From: Stenotrophomonas maltophilia
GTDB lineage: Bacteria; Pseudomonadota; Gammaproteobacteria; Xanthomonadales; Xanthomonadaceae
DNA length: 64,000 nucleotides
NCBI RefSeq assembly: GCF_006974125.1
Contig: NZ_CP037858.1
Location: 744,001 to 808,000, forward strand
Reading direction: 5' to 3'
The translations under genes and the position numbers were made by a program. This document shows positions 1 through 9,883 of this stretch, piece by piece. Within the stretch, counting starts at the first letter, position 1, and each line of letters starts with the position of its first letter. The notes under the pieces were generated by a model. That model saw nothing but the letters and a program-made list of their open reading frames with translations. It ran no database searches and was not told the origin of the DNA.

Positions 1-2766
1 GCTCGTCGGCAGGGCACGACTCTGGCGCCAGGTCATAGCTGTAGCTCACGTCAAGACTGGCATCCGGGTAGGCGATTCCAATCACCCGATCCAGAGCATC
101 GTACTGATACGAAGCAGTAACGCCACGGGCATCGGTGAACGTCCGACGGTTGCCGCCAGAGTCAACCGTGTACTGACTGGCACCGCTGTCTGGGCTGACT
201 TGCCCAGTCAGGTCGCCAAAGGCGTTGTAGGAATAGGTTGTAGACAGCCCCTTGGGATCAGTTACCCGGATCACCTGGTCCATGGCGTTGTAGTGCGTAC
301 GGACTTCCACATCCAAACCGCCAACGTCCTGAAGGGACAGCACAAGGCGATTCAATGGATCGTATTGCTGCCGGCTCTTGCGACCCAGAGCATCGGTCCT
401 GGAAGCGATGTTACCGTTGGCGTCGTAGGAATAATCGGTGGGGTTGGCGCCGGAATCTGCCTCTGTGGTCAATTGCCCGAACTGGTTGTAGATCCGGCTG
501 AGCGCCCGCTTCAGCACGCCATTGACGTCCCGTGTCTCTTCCACGACTCGATTCCCTGCATTGTCCAGGACGAATGTGATTGAGTTTCCTTGGCTATCGG
601 AAATCGCCGTCAATCGGTGGGCTACGTCGTAGGAGTAGGAAACAGAGGATCCATCTGGCTGCGTTACCCGCTTGACGAGGCCTGTGGGCCAGTAGTCGAG
701 GCGAGTGGTGCGTGCGCCAGCGCCGGATGCCGAATCAAATCTGACAATGGTTGGCCGGCCACGTGGATGGTACGCAATCTCGGTAACGATGCCATTGGGG
801 TCTTTGACAGACGTCGGTCTTCCAGCCCCGTCATAGGCGAGCAGCTCGGAGATGTGACCCGCTGCATTGATGACCTTCCAGAGGTCGCCTTTCCTGTAGA
901 GGCATGAGCCGGAGCCCGTGGCGCAGCCTGCATCACTGCTGGGATAGTAGATATAGGACGTCGTGTCAGTGACATCCAATCGGGGTCCGTCGACCTGGGT
1001 AAGCAGACCGAGCAATGGGCACCGCCCTGCCGCCACATCGTCCGCTTCGCAGTAGGTGCTCGTTGTGGTTCGCGCCTCGCCCGTCGCCGGATCGACCTGC
1101 GTAGCAGCGAGCGCTTGCCCCCGTGCGTTATAGGTCCAGGTGGACCTGGATACCAATACGTTCGCCGCATCAAGAATGCGGCGCTCGACCGGCACCCTCA
1201 AACTTGGATGCCAGTCGGTCTGCACGATTCGCCGCAGACCCGTTGCATCGTTGGCAGCTTCGACACGCTGGACTTCGAGCAGGCGCGCGTTGTGACTGAA
1301 TGTTGTCTCGTTACCGGCAAAGTCCACCGATGACTGCACCATGCCATTCCCATCATAGGTCTTGGCCCTGGCGGTGTTGCTACACCCCAGACACAGCTCA
1401 TCGAGGGACGCGAGCCGGGCGACACGATGCTTCACATCGAAGCCATAGTGGCGCACCTTCCCCAAGCTGTCGGTGACAGTCGTCGTGCCATCGTCATTGA
1501 ACGCTAGCAAGGTTCTATCGATGGTACCCGTCGCGTAGTCACCGTGGACACTCAAAACACCACGCCGATAGCCATCGTAACCCCAGCTCGCGTAGCGCTG
1601 ACCACTTTCATCGGTGATGCCCGTCAACGTGTGGGGCTGGGAAACACCAGTCGTCTGATCCAATTCGTTGTAGTGGTAGCGACGGACGGACTCACCGGCT
1701 GGCGCTTCCGGATAGGAAACGCTGACCAGATCCCCATCGGCGTAGCCATATCGGATAGCACGCCCGGTTGGCAACGTGACCGATGCGACCATTTGATCCT
1801 TGTACGTGAAGACCAGACTTCGCCCTTCGGGGTCGGTTACCTTCTCCAGCCTCTTGATGCCATCCGCATAAGCATTGGACAGTACCTGTCGATGACCGCC
1901 AAGATCGGTGATCGATGTGAGCAGACCATCACGATCATAGGTTTCTACAGTGCCGTCGCCGCGCGAATAGGTGAACGAGCTGAGTGCCCTCCACTCATGA
2001 AAACACTGATCCTACCTGCAACATCTGCATCGCTCAGCCACTCATCGCCAACGCGAGTGAAGCTCTGCCGCGCTCCATTTGAGCGCCGCGCAATGATCCG
2101 ATACATCACATAGTTGCCATCCGTCACCGGATAAAGGCGTGCTGAGTACGAATGCGTCCAACCCACCCCCATCGGCAGAGGATCACCTTCAAGCGCCCGA
2201 CCGCTGTTGTATGTCCTCTCCAGGCTCAGCGGGAAGACGCCCGCACCAACAAAGTCGACTTCATGCTGCCGCTTGTTGCCGGTGGCGCTGTCAATGGGAT
2301 TGCTTCCGTTGCCTCCCGCAATGAGACAATTGCTGTCGCATTTCGGTGAGCCGTACTCGCCAGTTTCAGGATCCTCGAGACCGGGAAGCGGATACTCGGG
2401 TGGGCCGTCTTTCTGAACGCATCGCCCTGCGCGCCTGCTCCACTTCTCCTCGGAAGGACACCCAAACCCCCAAGCTGCCACATGCAATCGTGACTGCCCC
2501 ACAGGACGCATGAAAGCGTGAGGTCCAGGCGGGTTTCCGATCCAACCGACCCCATATCCAGGTGCGCAATAGTTGTGCCCAGCGTATGCAGGCAGTGTTG
2601 CCTGGCATGTAGCCATTGCCTGCTGCATAGACGTGTATGCACGCGCTGCAGGGGACATCGCACAGCCCGCCACAAAGAGAAGCGTAATCATCAGCCGAGC
2701 GGCAAGCCAGCTGATACCTGCTTCAGAAAGAAATGTACCCGGACTTCCCCGTCGGATCTTCCTCAT
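1..2766 (-). pseudogene. RHS/YD-repeat protein, frameshifted; 3' part beyond window
   Basis: The start at 2766 follows a good ribosome site (AAGAGGTAA). The product opens with a hydrophobic export segment (about residues 19-37) and a likely cleavage after ARA. A DUF6531-type RHS entry module follows, with NPIDSATGNK and GVGWTHSY. This frame stops at 1945, but from about 2000 the adjacent frame continues uninterrupted to base 1 with YD repeats such as YDRDGLL, YDGAGRP, YSYDVAHRL and YDALDRVIGI. One base missing from a T run (AAAA at 2000-2003 on the plus strand) explains the break, since restoring it gives a continuous RHS reading. RHS proteins are usually secreted or surface polymorphic toxins with a variable C-terminal toxin, which would lie outside this window. 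By eye the GC is lower than the neighbours, suggesting transfer. Either the gene is broken or the base is a sequencing error. Confidence 0.85.
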
Positions 2767-3158
2767 GACCTTACCTCTTCCTTGAAATTGCCGATCGAAC
2801 TTGCCTAGCAACAGCATTTCGCAGCGGGTACGGAGGCTTCGACATGTACATAGGACCATATCGATGCAGCGCTGCCCGTCGCTCCGATCCAACTGTGCTG
2901 CTATCCATTGCCAACCATCAGCTGATGCTTCCAGTCGGCAGGCGGGGCAACAAGCATCTTGAGGAAGCTACACGATGCCCGCATCAATGACATTGCCCAT
3001 AAGCGTCAACTGAGACAATTGGCAGCGAATCTGGGCATAGCCGAACGAGATCGACCCACCAGTTCGTGCAGCAATATCCGGCACAACCGGAGTCAGACTG
3101 ATGACACGAGCCCTCAACTGACGGCATTCGCCCACGAGATCCTTCTCGCACTGTCCGG
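2767..3158. other. Intergenic, no gene seen
   Basis: This stretch lies between the RHS gene and the tRNA-Ser terminator. Short frames exist on both strands, but none has convincing codon use, a ribosome site or a recognisable domain. Base composition is mixed, like the RHS gene rather than the core genes. Confidence 0.5.
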
Positions 3159-3192
3159 AAAAACAAAAGAGCCCCTGTTTCCAGGGGCTCTT
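3159..3192 (-). terminator. Rho-independent terminator after tRNA-Ser
   Basis: On the minus strand a perfect 10-bp stem (AGAGCCCCTG with CAGGGGCTCT) closes a 4-base loop and is followed by a T-rich run (TTTTGTTTTT). It lies about 10 bases past the tRNA 3' end. Confidence 0.9.
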
Positions 3193-3202
3193 CTGAACTT
3201 CT

Positions 3203-3292
3203 TGGCGGAGAGAGTGGGATTCGAACCCACGGAAGGTTTGACCCTTCGCCGGTTTTCAAGACCGGTGCCTTAAACCGCTCGGCCATCTCTCC
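3203..3292 (-). tRNA. tRNA-Ser (anticodon UGA)
   Basis: The 90-base gene folds as a class II serine tRNA. The acceptor stem pairs GGAGAGA with TCTCTCC, and the 3' end is GCCA with CCA encoded. The anticodon stem CCGGT/ACCGG carries the loop CTTGAAA, giving anticodon TGA. A variable arm and a T loop (GGTTCGAATCC) are present. Its 3' end faces the frameshifted RHS gene; tRNA 3' ends are common integration sites, though I saw no repeat of the tRNA end in this window. Confidence 0.97.
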
Positions 3293-3416
3293 AATCGGGT
3301 CCCGGTCGCCCGGGCAGCGCCGTATTCTCGCACGTGAAGGCCATTTGCCCAAGACCACCCTTGCCCCCGCCCTTCGCATCCGGCACGGTGGGGCCTCCAC
3401 TGCAATCGGAGCCCCC

Positions 3417-4487
3417 ATGGCCCATCTCGATCTGGCCAACCTGCGCACCACCCTGCTGGACGACACCCAGCTGGCCGCAGTGGCCCTGCACCGTACGTTC
3501 GCCGGGCACCTGCCGGTCAGCAGTGGGCATCTGGTGGTCTGCGATCCACTGGTCCAGGCCGAGGCGCCTGCGCTGGCCGACTACACCGCCCCGCTGGGCC
3601 GGCATCCGGTCGAGATCATCGTGCACAGCAGCCGCCCGGCGCTGGCCGTGGTCTGGTTCAAGCCTCGCGAATCCCTCACTGCGTCTGCCCTGCACTGGCA
3701 GATGGCGCGCTGGACCACGCAGGACCTGACCGGATTGGATGAGGACAGCTTCATCGGCTACCCGGTCGACGCCGGCATCGGCTGCTTCATGGATACCGAC
3801 ACCCAGCAGGCACTGCTGGCCCTGATCGAACAGGCCGATGGCGACGAAGGCAGCGAGTGGTCTGATGCACTGATCGACCATGACGGCCTGGATGAGGGCG
3901 CCGAATACCACCCCTGGGGCGAGGACTCACCACACGGCCTGGTCGTATTCACCAGCGGCTGGGGCGACGGCGTCTATCCCAGCTACTGGGCGCTGGATAC
4001 GTCCGGCATTCCGGTCGCTCTGGTCACCGATTTCCTGTGCATCCAGGGCGGTGATGGGCGCGACGAGCGCGAGATCGCCGACCAGGCCTATCGCGACGGT
4101 CTTCCGCCCGAAGAAGCCGAAGCACTGGCACGACTGGTAGCGGCGGTGGAACGCGATGACGCGAACGTACTGCGCGACCTGCTGAAGGATGCGCCACAGC
4201 GTGCCAACCAGATCGAGCCCGGATGCGGCGGCACCGCCGTGTTCGAGGCGATCCGTCTGGACCGTCCGCAGGCATTGCGGGTGCTGCTGCAGGGCGGCGC
4301 GTTGCCGGCAATGCCCGAGCGCCTGCACATGAGCAAGGTGACCAGTTACCTGGACTACGCGCGCTTCCTGAAGAAGCCACGCAGCGCGGAACTGATGGCG
4401 GTGCTGGAAGCACCGGTCATTGCCGAGCCCACACCGGCCGCACCGCCGCGGCGCGGCTTCTGGGACCGGCTGTTCGGCCGGAACTGA
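3417..4487 (+). CDS. DUF4241 domain protein with ankyrin-like C-terminus
   Basis: The protein has 356 residues. The ATG at 3417 follows CGGAG at good spacing; a longer frame upstream overlaps the tRNA promoter region and is less likely. Residues of about 120-220 match the DUF4241 pattern (GIGCFMDTDTQQALL, then GLVVFTSGWGDGVYPSYWAL). That family is often found near polymorphic toxin systems, sometimes as a presumed immunity protein. The last 110 residues (AVERDDANVLRDLL, AIRLDRPQALRVLL) look like degenerate ankyrin helices. No signal peptide is visible, so it is probably cytoplasmic. Its position across the tRNA from an RHS gene may be chance. The function is unknown. Confidence 0.8.
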   Translation: MAHLDLANLRTTLLDDTQLAAVALHRTFAGHLPVSSGHLVVCDPLVQAEAPALADYTAPLGRHPVEIIVHSSRPALAVVWFKPRESLTASALHWQMARWTTQDLTGLDEDSFIGYPVDAGIGCFMDTDTQQALLALIEQADGDEGSEWSDALIDHDGLDEGAEYHPWGEDSPHGLVVFTSGWGDGVYPSYWALDTSGIPVALVTDFLCIQGGDGRDEREIADQAYRDGLPPEEAEALARLVAAVERDDANVLRDLLKDAPQRANQIEPGCGGTAVFEAIRLDRPQALRVLLQGGALPAMPERLHMSKVTSYLDYARFLKKPRSAELMAVLEAPVIAEPTPAAPPRRGFWDRLFGRN

Positions 4488-4502
4488 CCGGGGCCGGAAA
4501 GC

Positions 4503-4530
4503 AGCAACGCCGGGCATGGCCCGGCGCTGC
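4503..4530. repeat. GC palindrome, SMAG-like, after DUF4241 gene
   Basis: CGCCGGG and CCCGGCG pair around CATGG. Placed 15-40 bases after the stop codon, it probably ends or stabilises the message. The shape matches the SMAG hairpins elsewhere in the window, but no GTAG is seen next to it. Confidence 0.6.
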
Positions 4531-4568
4531 CGTTTCACAGATTGGCAGTGCAGGTGCGGGGAGGTGCC

Positions 4569-5561
4569 TCAGCCCGCATCCACTGCCAACGCGCCCAATG
4601 CACTGGCCTTGATCCGCTCCTTGGCCTTCTCACAGGCACCATCGCAATGCAGGCGCGAGGCCTCCAGCTGCGGCGGCAGGTGCTCGGCCAGGAAGTCGAT
4701 GAACACGCGCACCGCCGGCAGCAGGCCACGGCGCGAGGCGAACACGGCATGGCACACGCCCTGCGGCAGCGACCAGTCCGGCAACACCACTTCCAGCTCG
4801 CCATTGCGCACGGCATCGGCGCACACGGTTTCCGGCAGCATGGTGATGCCGAAGCCGTCCTTCACCATGCTCTGCAGCAACGGGAAGTCGAAACCGGCCA
4901 CGCGCGGCTGCAGGTCGACCCGGCGCACTTCGCCTTCGGGGCCGTGCAGCTCCCAGCGCTGGCGGGCTTCGTCTTCGCTGATGCTGAGGGTGACATGCTG
5001 GGTCAGCTCTTCCGGGTCCTTCGGCCGACCGGCGCGGTCCAGGTACTTCGGGCTGGCCACCAGCAGTTCCTGCACCTGGCCGAAGCTGCGCATCACCAGG
5101 CTGCCATCGTCGTCCAGGCGCGAACGCACGCGCAGGGCCACATCGTAGCCTTCGTTGATGATGTCCACGCGGCGGTTGCTGATGTTCAGCTGCAGGCGCA
5201 CCTTCGGGTACTGCTCAAGGAACTTGGGCAGCAGCTTGGGCAGCTGCATCTGCGCCAGCGACACCGGCACGCTGGCACGCACCACGCCGCGCGGTTCCGC
5301 GCTGAGGCGGTCCACCACTTCACGTGCGGCCTGTGCCTCGGCCAGCATCGTCTGCGCGTGGCGGTGCACGCTGGTGCCGACATCGGTAACCGCGAAACGA
5401 CGCGTGGAGCGCTGCAGCAGGCGTACGCCCAGGTCGGTTTCCAGCTGGCTGATGCGGCGGCTCAGGCGCGACTTGGGGATACCCAGTGCGCGCTCGGCGG
5501 CGGCGAACCCGCCGTGGTCGACCACCATCGCGAAGTAGTACAGATCATTCAGGTCATGCAT
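4569..5561 (-). CDS. LysR-family regulator, divergent to azoreductase
   Basis: The protein has 330 residues. The N-terminal winged helix-turn-helix (residues 1-60, with AAAERALGIPKSRLSRRISQ) and the effector-binding domain from about 90 match the LysR family, in the group that often controls adjacent oxidoreductase genes. It is transcribed away from the azoreductase gene with a 122-bp shared promoter region, the classical arrangement for a LysR activator and its target. The C-terminus carries an unusual extra tail of about 30 residues with two Cys. Regulation of azoR and self-repression are inferred from layout only. Confidence 0.92.
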   Translation of the reverse strand: MHDLNDLYYFAMVVDHGGFAAAERALGIPKSRLSRRISQLETDLGVRLLQRSTRRFAVTDVGTSVHRHAQTMLAEAQAAREVVDRLSAEPRGVVRASVPVSLAQMQLPKLLPKFLEQYPKVRLQLNISNRRVDIINEGYDVALRVRSRLDDDGSLVMRSFGQVQELLVASPKYLDRAGRPKDPEELTQHVTLSISEDEARQRWELHGPEGEVRRVDLQPRVAGFDFPLLQSMVKDGFGITMLPETVCADAVRNGELEVVLPDWSLPQGVCHAVFASRRGLLPAVRVFIDFLAEHLPPQLEASRLHCDGACEKAKERIKASALGALAVDAG

Positions 5562-5683
5562 GCCCGAGTTCCATATCTAGAACAATACGTGGCATTCAAC
5601 CACCTTTATTCCGTCTTTGCAACAACCTATCGTTCTCTCCGTCGGCGGCAAGCCCGCCACCTCTCCCGAACATAGGTACTGCC
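5562..5683. promoter_or_regulatory. Divergent promoter region, LysR/azoR
   Basis: This 122-bp, relatively AT-rich gap separates two divergent genes and must hold both promoters. LysR proteins bind T-N11-A sites in such gaps. I cannot fix one operator with confidence. Confidence 0.5.
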
Positions 5684-6271
5684 ATGAAGCTTCTGCACAT
5701 CGACGCCAGCGTGCTTGGCGACAACTCCGTCTCCCGCCACCTGACCGCCGCCGTGGTGGCCCAGTTCACGCAGCAGATCGACGGCCTGCAGGTTGATTAT
5801 CGCGATCTTGACGCCAATCCGGTACCGCATCTGCGCAGCGGATCGCTTGCCAAGACCGACGCTGCCGAAGCCGCCGATGCTGAACAGGTACTCGAGCAGT
5901 TCCTGGCGGCCGACATCGTGGTGATCGGCGCGCCGATGTACAACTTCAGCATTCCGTCCACCCTGAAAGCCTGGATCGACCGTGTGGCCGTGGCCGGGCG
6001 CACCTTCAAGTACACCGAGAACGGCCCGATCGGCCTGGCCGGTGGCAAGCGGGTGATCATCGCCAGCAGCCGTGGCGGCATCTACACCGATTCGCCCGCG
6101 GACTTCCAGGAGCCGTTCCTGCGCCAGACGTTTGCCTTCTGGGGCATCAACGATGTCGAGTTCGTACGCGCCGAAGGCATTGCCTACTCGCCGCAGCACC
6201 GCGAAGACGCCATTGCTGGCGCACTGGCTGCGCTGCCGTCGCACGAAGCGGCCGAAGCCGCCGCTGCATAA
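5684..6271 (+). CDS. azoR: FMN-dependent NADH-azoreductase
   Basis: The protein has 195 residues, the usual AzoR length. It belongs to the flavodoxin-like fold: the N-terminal MKLLHIDASVLG strand-loop binds FMN phosphate, the central GAPMYNFSIPSTLKAWIDR segment is the family signature, and SSRGGIY contacts the flavin. The enzyme reduces azo bonds and quinones with NADH in the cytoplasm. The start at 5684 gives the canonical N-terminus; the longer frame upstream runs into the promoter. The LysR gene opposite is the likely regulator. A strong terminator follows at 6357. Confidence 0.95.
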   Translation: MKLLHIDASVLGDNSVSRHLTAAVVAQFTQQIDGLQVDYRDLDANPVPHLRSGSLAKTDAAEAADAEQVLEQFLAADIVVIGAPMYNFSIPSTLKAWIDRVAVAGRTFKYTENGPIGLAGGKRVIIASSRGGIYTDSPADFQEPFLRQTFAFWGINDVEFVRAEGIAYSPQHREDAIAGALAALPSHEAAEAAAA

Positions 6272-6319
6272 GCGTTCCAGCGTTCGGCGCCGCTCTCTCC
6301 TCGTCGAGGCGCTGAACGC

Positions 6320-6349
6320 GGGCCGGGATCCCCTCCCCCATCCCGGCCC
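6320..6349. repeat. Perfect 10-bp inverted repeat
   Basis: GGGCCGGGAT and ATCCCGGCCC are separated by a C-rich 10-base loop, just before the azoR terminator. It may act as a pause or RNA-stabilising hairpin. Confidence 0.6.
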
Positions 6350-6356
6350 ACCCTGG

Positions 6357-6384
6357 CGGCCCCGCTTTGCGGGGCCGTTTTTTT
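6357..6384 (+). terminator. Terminator after azoR
   Basis: The 9-bp stem CGGCCCCGC/GCGGGGCCG has a TTT loop and is followed by seven T. This is a textbook intrinsic terminator. Confidence 0.93.
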
Positions 6385-6407
6385 CCGGCCTGGGGGCTGC
6401 GCCCTCC

Positions 6408-6460
6408 ACGCATGGCTTGGATCTACTGCACGCGTGCGTGGATTCCGTGCCATGCGCGGC
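6408..6460. repeat. Degenerate SMAG-like palindromes
   Basis: CCACGCATGGCTTGGATCTAC is close to the inverse of the GTAGATCCACGCC repeat found at 16879-16947, with mismatches in one arm. A second imperfect copy follows at once. It lies between azoR and the SH3-like gene. Confidence 0.6.
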
Positions 6461-6486
6461 GCTCACCAGAACGTTAGGCTGGGGCG

Positions 6487-6837
6487 ATGGATTACATCGT
6501 GACGGCTGCGCACCGCAGCGAATTTCCGCACCCGATCACCCTGCGCCGTGGCCAGGCACTGGTGGTGGGCGAACGCTATGAAGGCCCCGAGGGCTGGGAA
6601 GACTGGTTCCTGTGCGAAGCCGAAGGGCAGCAGCCTGGATTCGTACCGGCGCCGGTAATCGGCCGCGACGCGCAGGGTGGCGCATTTGCCACGGAGGACT
6701 ACTGCGCTCGGGAACTGGATGTGGATCCCGGGCAACTGCTGCGCGGGGAGCGCACGCTCAATGGCTGGGCGTGGTGCGTGCCGGCGACGGGCGAACCGGG
6801 ATGGGTGCCGTTGGAGAAGCTGCGCGCTGTGGAGTGA
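6487..6837 (+). CDS. Small SH3-like domain protein
   Basis: The protein has 116 residues with no signal peptide. Two beta-rich halves are visible: RRGQALVVGERYEGPEGWEDWFLC and GERTLNGWAWCVPATGEPGWVP each resemble half of a bacterial SH3 fold (ligand-binding SH3, variant SH3_2). Proteins of this size are common in Xanthomonadaceae and uncharacterised. The ATG at 6487 is the first in frame and no strong ribosome site precedes it. It stands alone between repeat-rich gaps. Confidence 0.75.
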   Translation: MDYIVTAAHRSEFPHPITLRRGQALVVGERYEGPEGWEDWFLCEAEGQQPGFVPAPVIGRDAQGGAFATEDYCARELDVDPGQLLRGERTLNGWAWCVPATGEPGWVPLEKLRAVE

Positions 6838-6854
6838 TCACGGTGGTTCATCCT

Positions 6855-6940
6855 CGCATGGCGTGGATTCGGTGCCGTGCAAGCACGGCACCCACCCGAG
6901 CCACAGCGGCGCCATGCAAGCATGGCACCCGCCCGATCAG
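6855..6940. repeat. Cluster of short palindromes before serS end
   Basis: Several short inverted repeats lie in this gap, such as GTGCCGTG-CAAG-CACGGCAC and GCCATG-CAAG-CATGGC. They resemble decayed SMAG/REP units and lie where two convergent genes end, so they may double as terminators. Confidence 0.6.
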
Positions 6941-6944
6941 GGAA

Positions 6945-8267
<1,323 letters not shown>

Positions 8268-8338
8268 TTATACGGATTTCTGCCGCCCGGTTCATTCCCG
8301 CCGTGGCAGAATCGAGCCATTCCGTACTGGTCCGGTCC

Positions 8339-8977
8339 ATGTCTGCACCCCGCTCGTCGTCCGCCAAGTCGTTCACTGTGCATATCCCGCGCAATGCCCT
8401 GAAGATCGCCGGTATCGCCTTCGGGGTGGGCGTGCTGCTGTTCGTGCTGGTCTGGCTGACCGGTCGCGACAAGGAGTTCTTCCGCGCCGATCCTGCCGCC
8501 CAGACGCCGCAGGAAACCGCCCAGATCGAGCCCCTGCCGGAGCCGTTGGCCGCTGCGGCCGGTTCCAGCGACATGCCCGATGCCAAGCCGGCCCCGGTCG
8601 AGGAAGAAGCGCCGAAGCTGGTCGAAACCGCTCCCCCGCCGCCCGCCCCCGTGGCTGAAGCAGCCCCGGCTGCGCCGGGCCCTGCACCTGCGGCCACCGG
8701 CAACAGCCAGCCGATGCCGATTGCCGGTCAGTCGCCGCCACCGGCCTACCCGGCCGCCGCGCTCCGCGCCGGCGAGACCGGCACCGTGGTGGTGCGGGTG
8801 GACGTGGACGCCACTGGCTACCCGAACAACGCCACCGTGATCCAGCGCAGTGGCTCACGCGAGCTCGACCGTGCCGCCACCGACGCCGTGCGTCGCTGGC
8901 GCTTCACTCCGGCGCAGAGCAACGGCCAGGCCGTACCCGGCAGCATCGAAGTGCCGTTCGACTTCAAGACGCAGTAA
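8339..8977 (+). CDS. TonB-like energy transducer protein 1
   Basis: The protein has 212 residues. One inner-membrane helix (about residues 20-40, IAFGVGVLLFVLVWL) is followed by a Pro/Ala-rich spacer (about 60-130) and a C-terminal TonB domain with YPAAALRAGETGTVVVRVDV and WRFTPAQ. TonB proteins carry the proton-motive force from ExbBD to outer-membrane receptors. No exbBD genes are nearby, so it may use a distant complex or serve another envelope role. The ATG at 8339 fits the domain start better than the longer frame from 8231. A second, similar gene follows in the same direction. Confidence 0.88.
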   Translation: MSAPRSSSAKSFTVHIPRNALKIAGIAFGVGVLLFVLVWLTGRDKEFFRADPAAQTPQETAQIEPLPEPLAAAAGSSDMPDAKPAPVEEEAPKLVETAPPPPAPVAEAAPAAPGPAPAATGNSQPMPIAGQSPPPAYPAAALRAGETGTVVVRVDVDATGYPNNATVIQRSGSRELDRAATDAVRRWRFTPAQSNGQAVPGSIEVPFDFKTQ

Positions 8978-9096
8978 CTGAACGCTTCCCGGCAGGCAAA
9001 CTGAACCCTGCCGGTGGCGTTGACGCAACGCTGACACTTCTCGTCCGTGGCTCGCGCAACACTTCCCACGTCGTCCATTGACGGAAGGAGTTAGCG

Positions 9097-9669
9097 ATGA
9101 CTGCCACCACCCACGAAGACCTTCATTCGCCGCATCTGCAGGAGGATTCCAGCCTGCAGCACAAACCCACGTCGCCCTGGATGTGGATCGCGCTGATCGT
9201 GGCGATGTTTGCTGCTGCCCTGCTTTGGCTGCGTCATTCGAACCAGGAAGACGTGGCACCGGCGCCGGTCGGTGAGCGCATGCTTCCAGCCCCCGAGCAG
9301 GCAGTGGTGACAGATGCGGCGGCTCCTGCCGCGCGCCAGGCAGCCCCGGCTACAGCTTCGCGGAAGGCCGCGCCGGCAGTGCGCAATCGTGAGGCCCGCC
9401 CGCTCGCCAGCAACCGCATGCCCACCTACCCCGCCGCCGCGCTGCGTAGTGGCGTGCAGGGCAGCGTGATCGCCAGCCTGAGTGTCGATACCCGCGGCAA
9501 CGTCGCCAATGCTGCGATCGTTTCGCGCAGCGGCGAGCGCAGTCGCGATCTGGACCGCGCGGTGCTGGGCACTGTGCAGAACTGGAAGTTCCAGCCGGCG
9601 ATGCACGAAGGCCGTGCCGTCGCCAGCGTGGTGCGGGTCCCGGTGGATTTCCGAACCGAGCAGCGTTGA
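9097..9669 (+). CDS. TonB-like energy transducer protein 2
   Basis: The protein has 190 residues and a clear ribosome site (GGAAGGAG). It repeats the layout of the previous gene: one membrane helix (about 28-46, MWIALIVAMFAAALLWL), an Ala/Pro-rich spacer, then a TonB C-terminal domain (YPAAALRSGVQGSVIASLSVD, WKFQPAMHEGR). The two proteins are related but clearly diverged, so the duplication is old. A terminator follows at 9697. The gap of 119 bp before it makes co-transcription with protein 1 possible. Confidence 0.88.
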   Translation: MTATTHEDLHSPHLQEDSSLQHKPTSPWMWIALIVAMFAAALLWLRHSNQEDVAPAPVGERMLPAPEQAVVTDAAAPAARQAAPATASRKAAPAVRNREARPLASNRMPTYPAAALRSGVQGSVIASLSVDTRGNVANAAIVSRSGERSRDLDRAVLGTVQNWKFQPAMHEGRAVASVVRVPVDFRTEQR

Positions 9670-9696
9670 TCGCGGACGAGGGGTTCGTGATGTTTA

Positions 9697-9724
9697 GACG
9701 GAGGCTTCGGCCTCCGTCCTTTTA
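9697..9724 (+). terminator. Terminator after TonB-like gene 2
   Basis: The 9-bp stem GACGGAGGC/GCCTCCGTC has a stable TTCG tetraloop and a short T run. Confidence 0.9.
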
Positions 9725-9737
9725 TATGCGGGAAAGC

Positions 9738-9837
9738 GTGCCAACCAAGGTTGGCACCTACCGGGTGATGTGAGTGTGCCGACCAAGGACGGCACCTACC
9801 GGGTGATGTGAGTGTGCCGACCAAGGTCGGCACCTAC
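9738..9837. repeat. Tandem array of three SMAG hairpins, 38-bp period
   Basis: Three copies of a hairpin ending CACCTAC (GTAG at the start of the minus strand) begin at 9738, 9776 and 9814, exactly 38 bases apart. The linkers are nearly identical (CGGGTGATGTGAGT). Copy 2 carries a mismatch in the stem (AAGGAC instead of AAGGTC); copy 1 uses CCAA/TTGG in place of CCGA/TCGG. The array lies between convergent genes. Confidence 0.95.
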
Positions 9838-9883
9838 CAAGACGCGCGATCCGCTGGGCATGGCCCGGCGGCCGCGGTGCCGG

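Noticed and set aside
1..3202. Integrative element with att sites at the tRNA-Ser
   Set aside because: The RHS gene next to a tRNA 3' end suggested it, but no copy of the tRNA end and no integrase were seen in the window.
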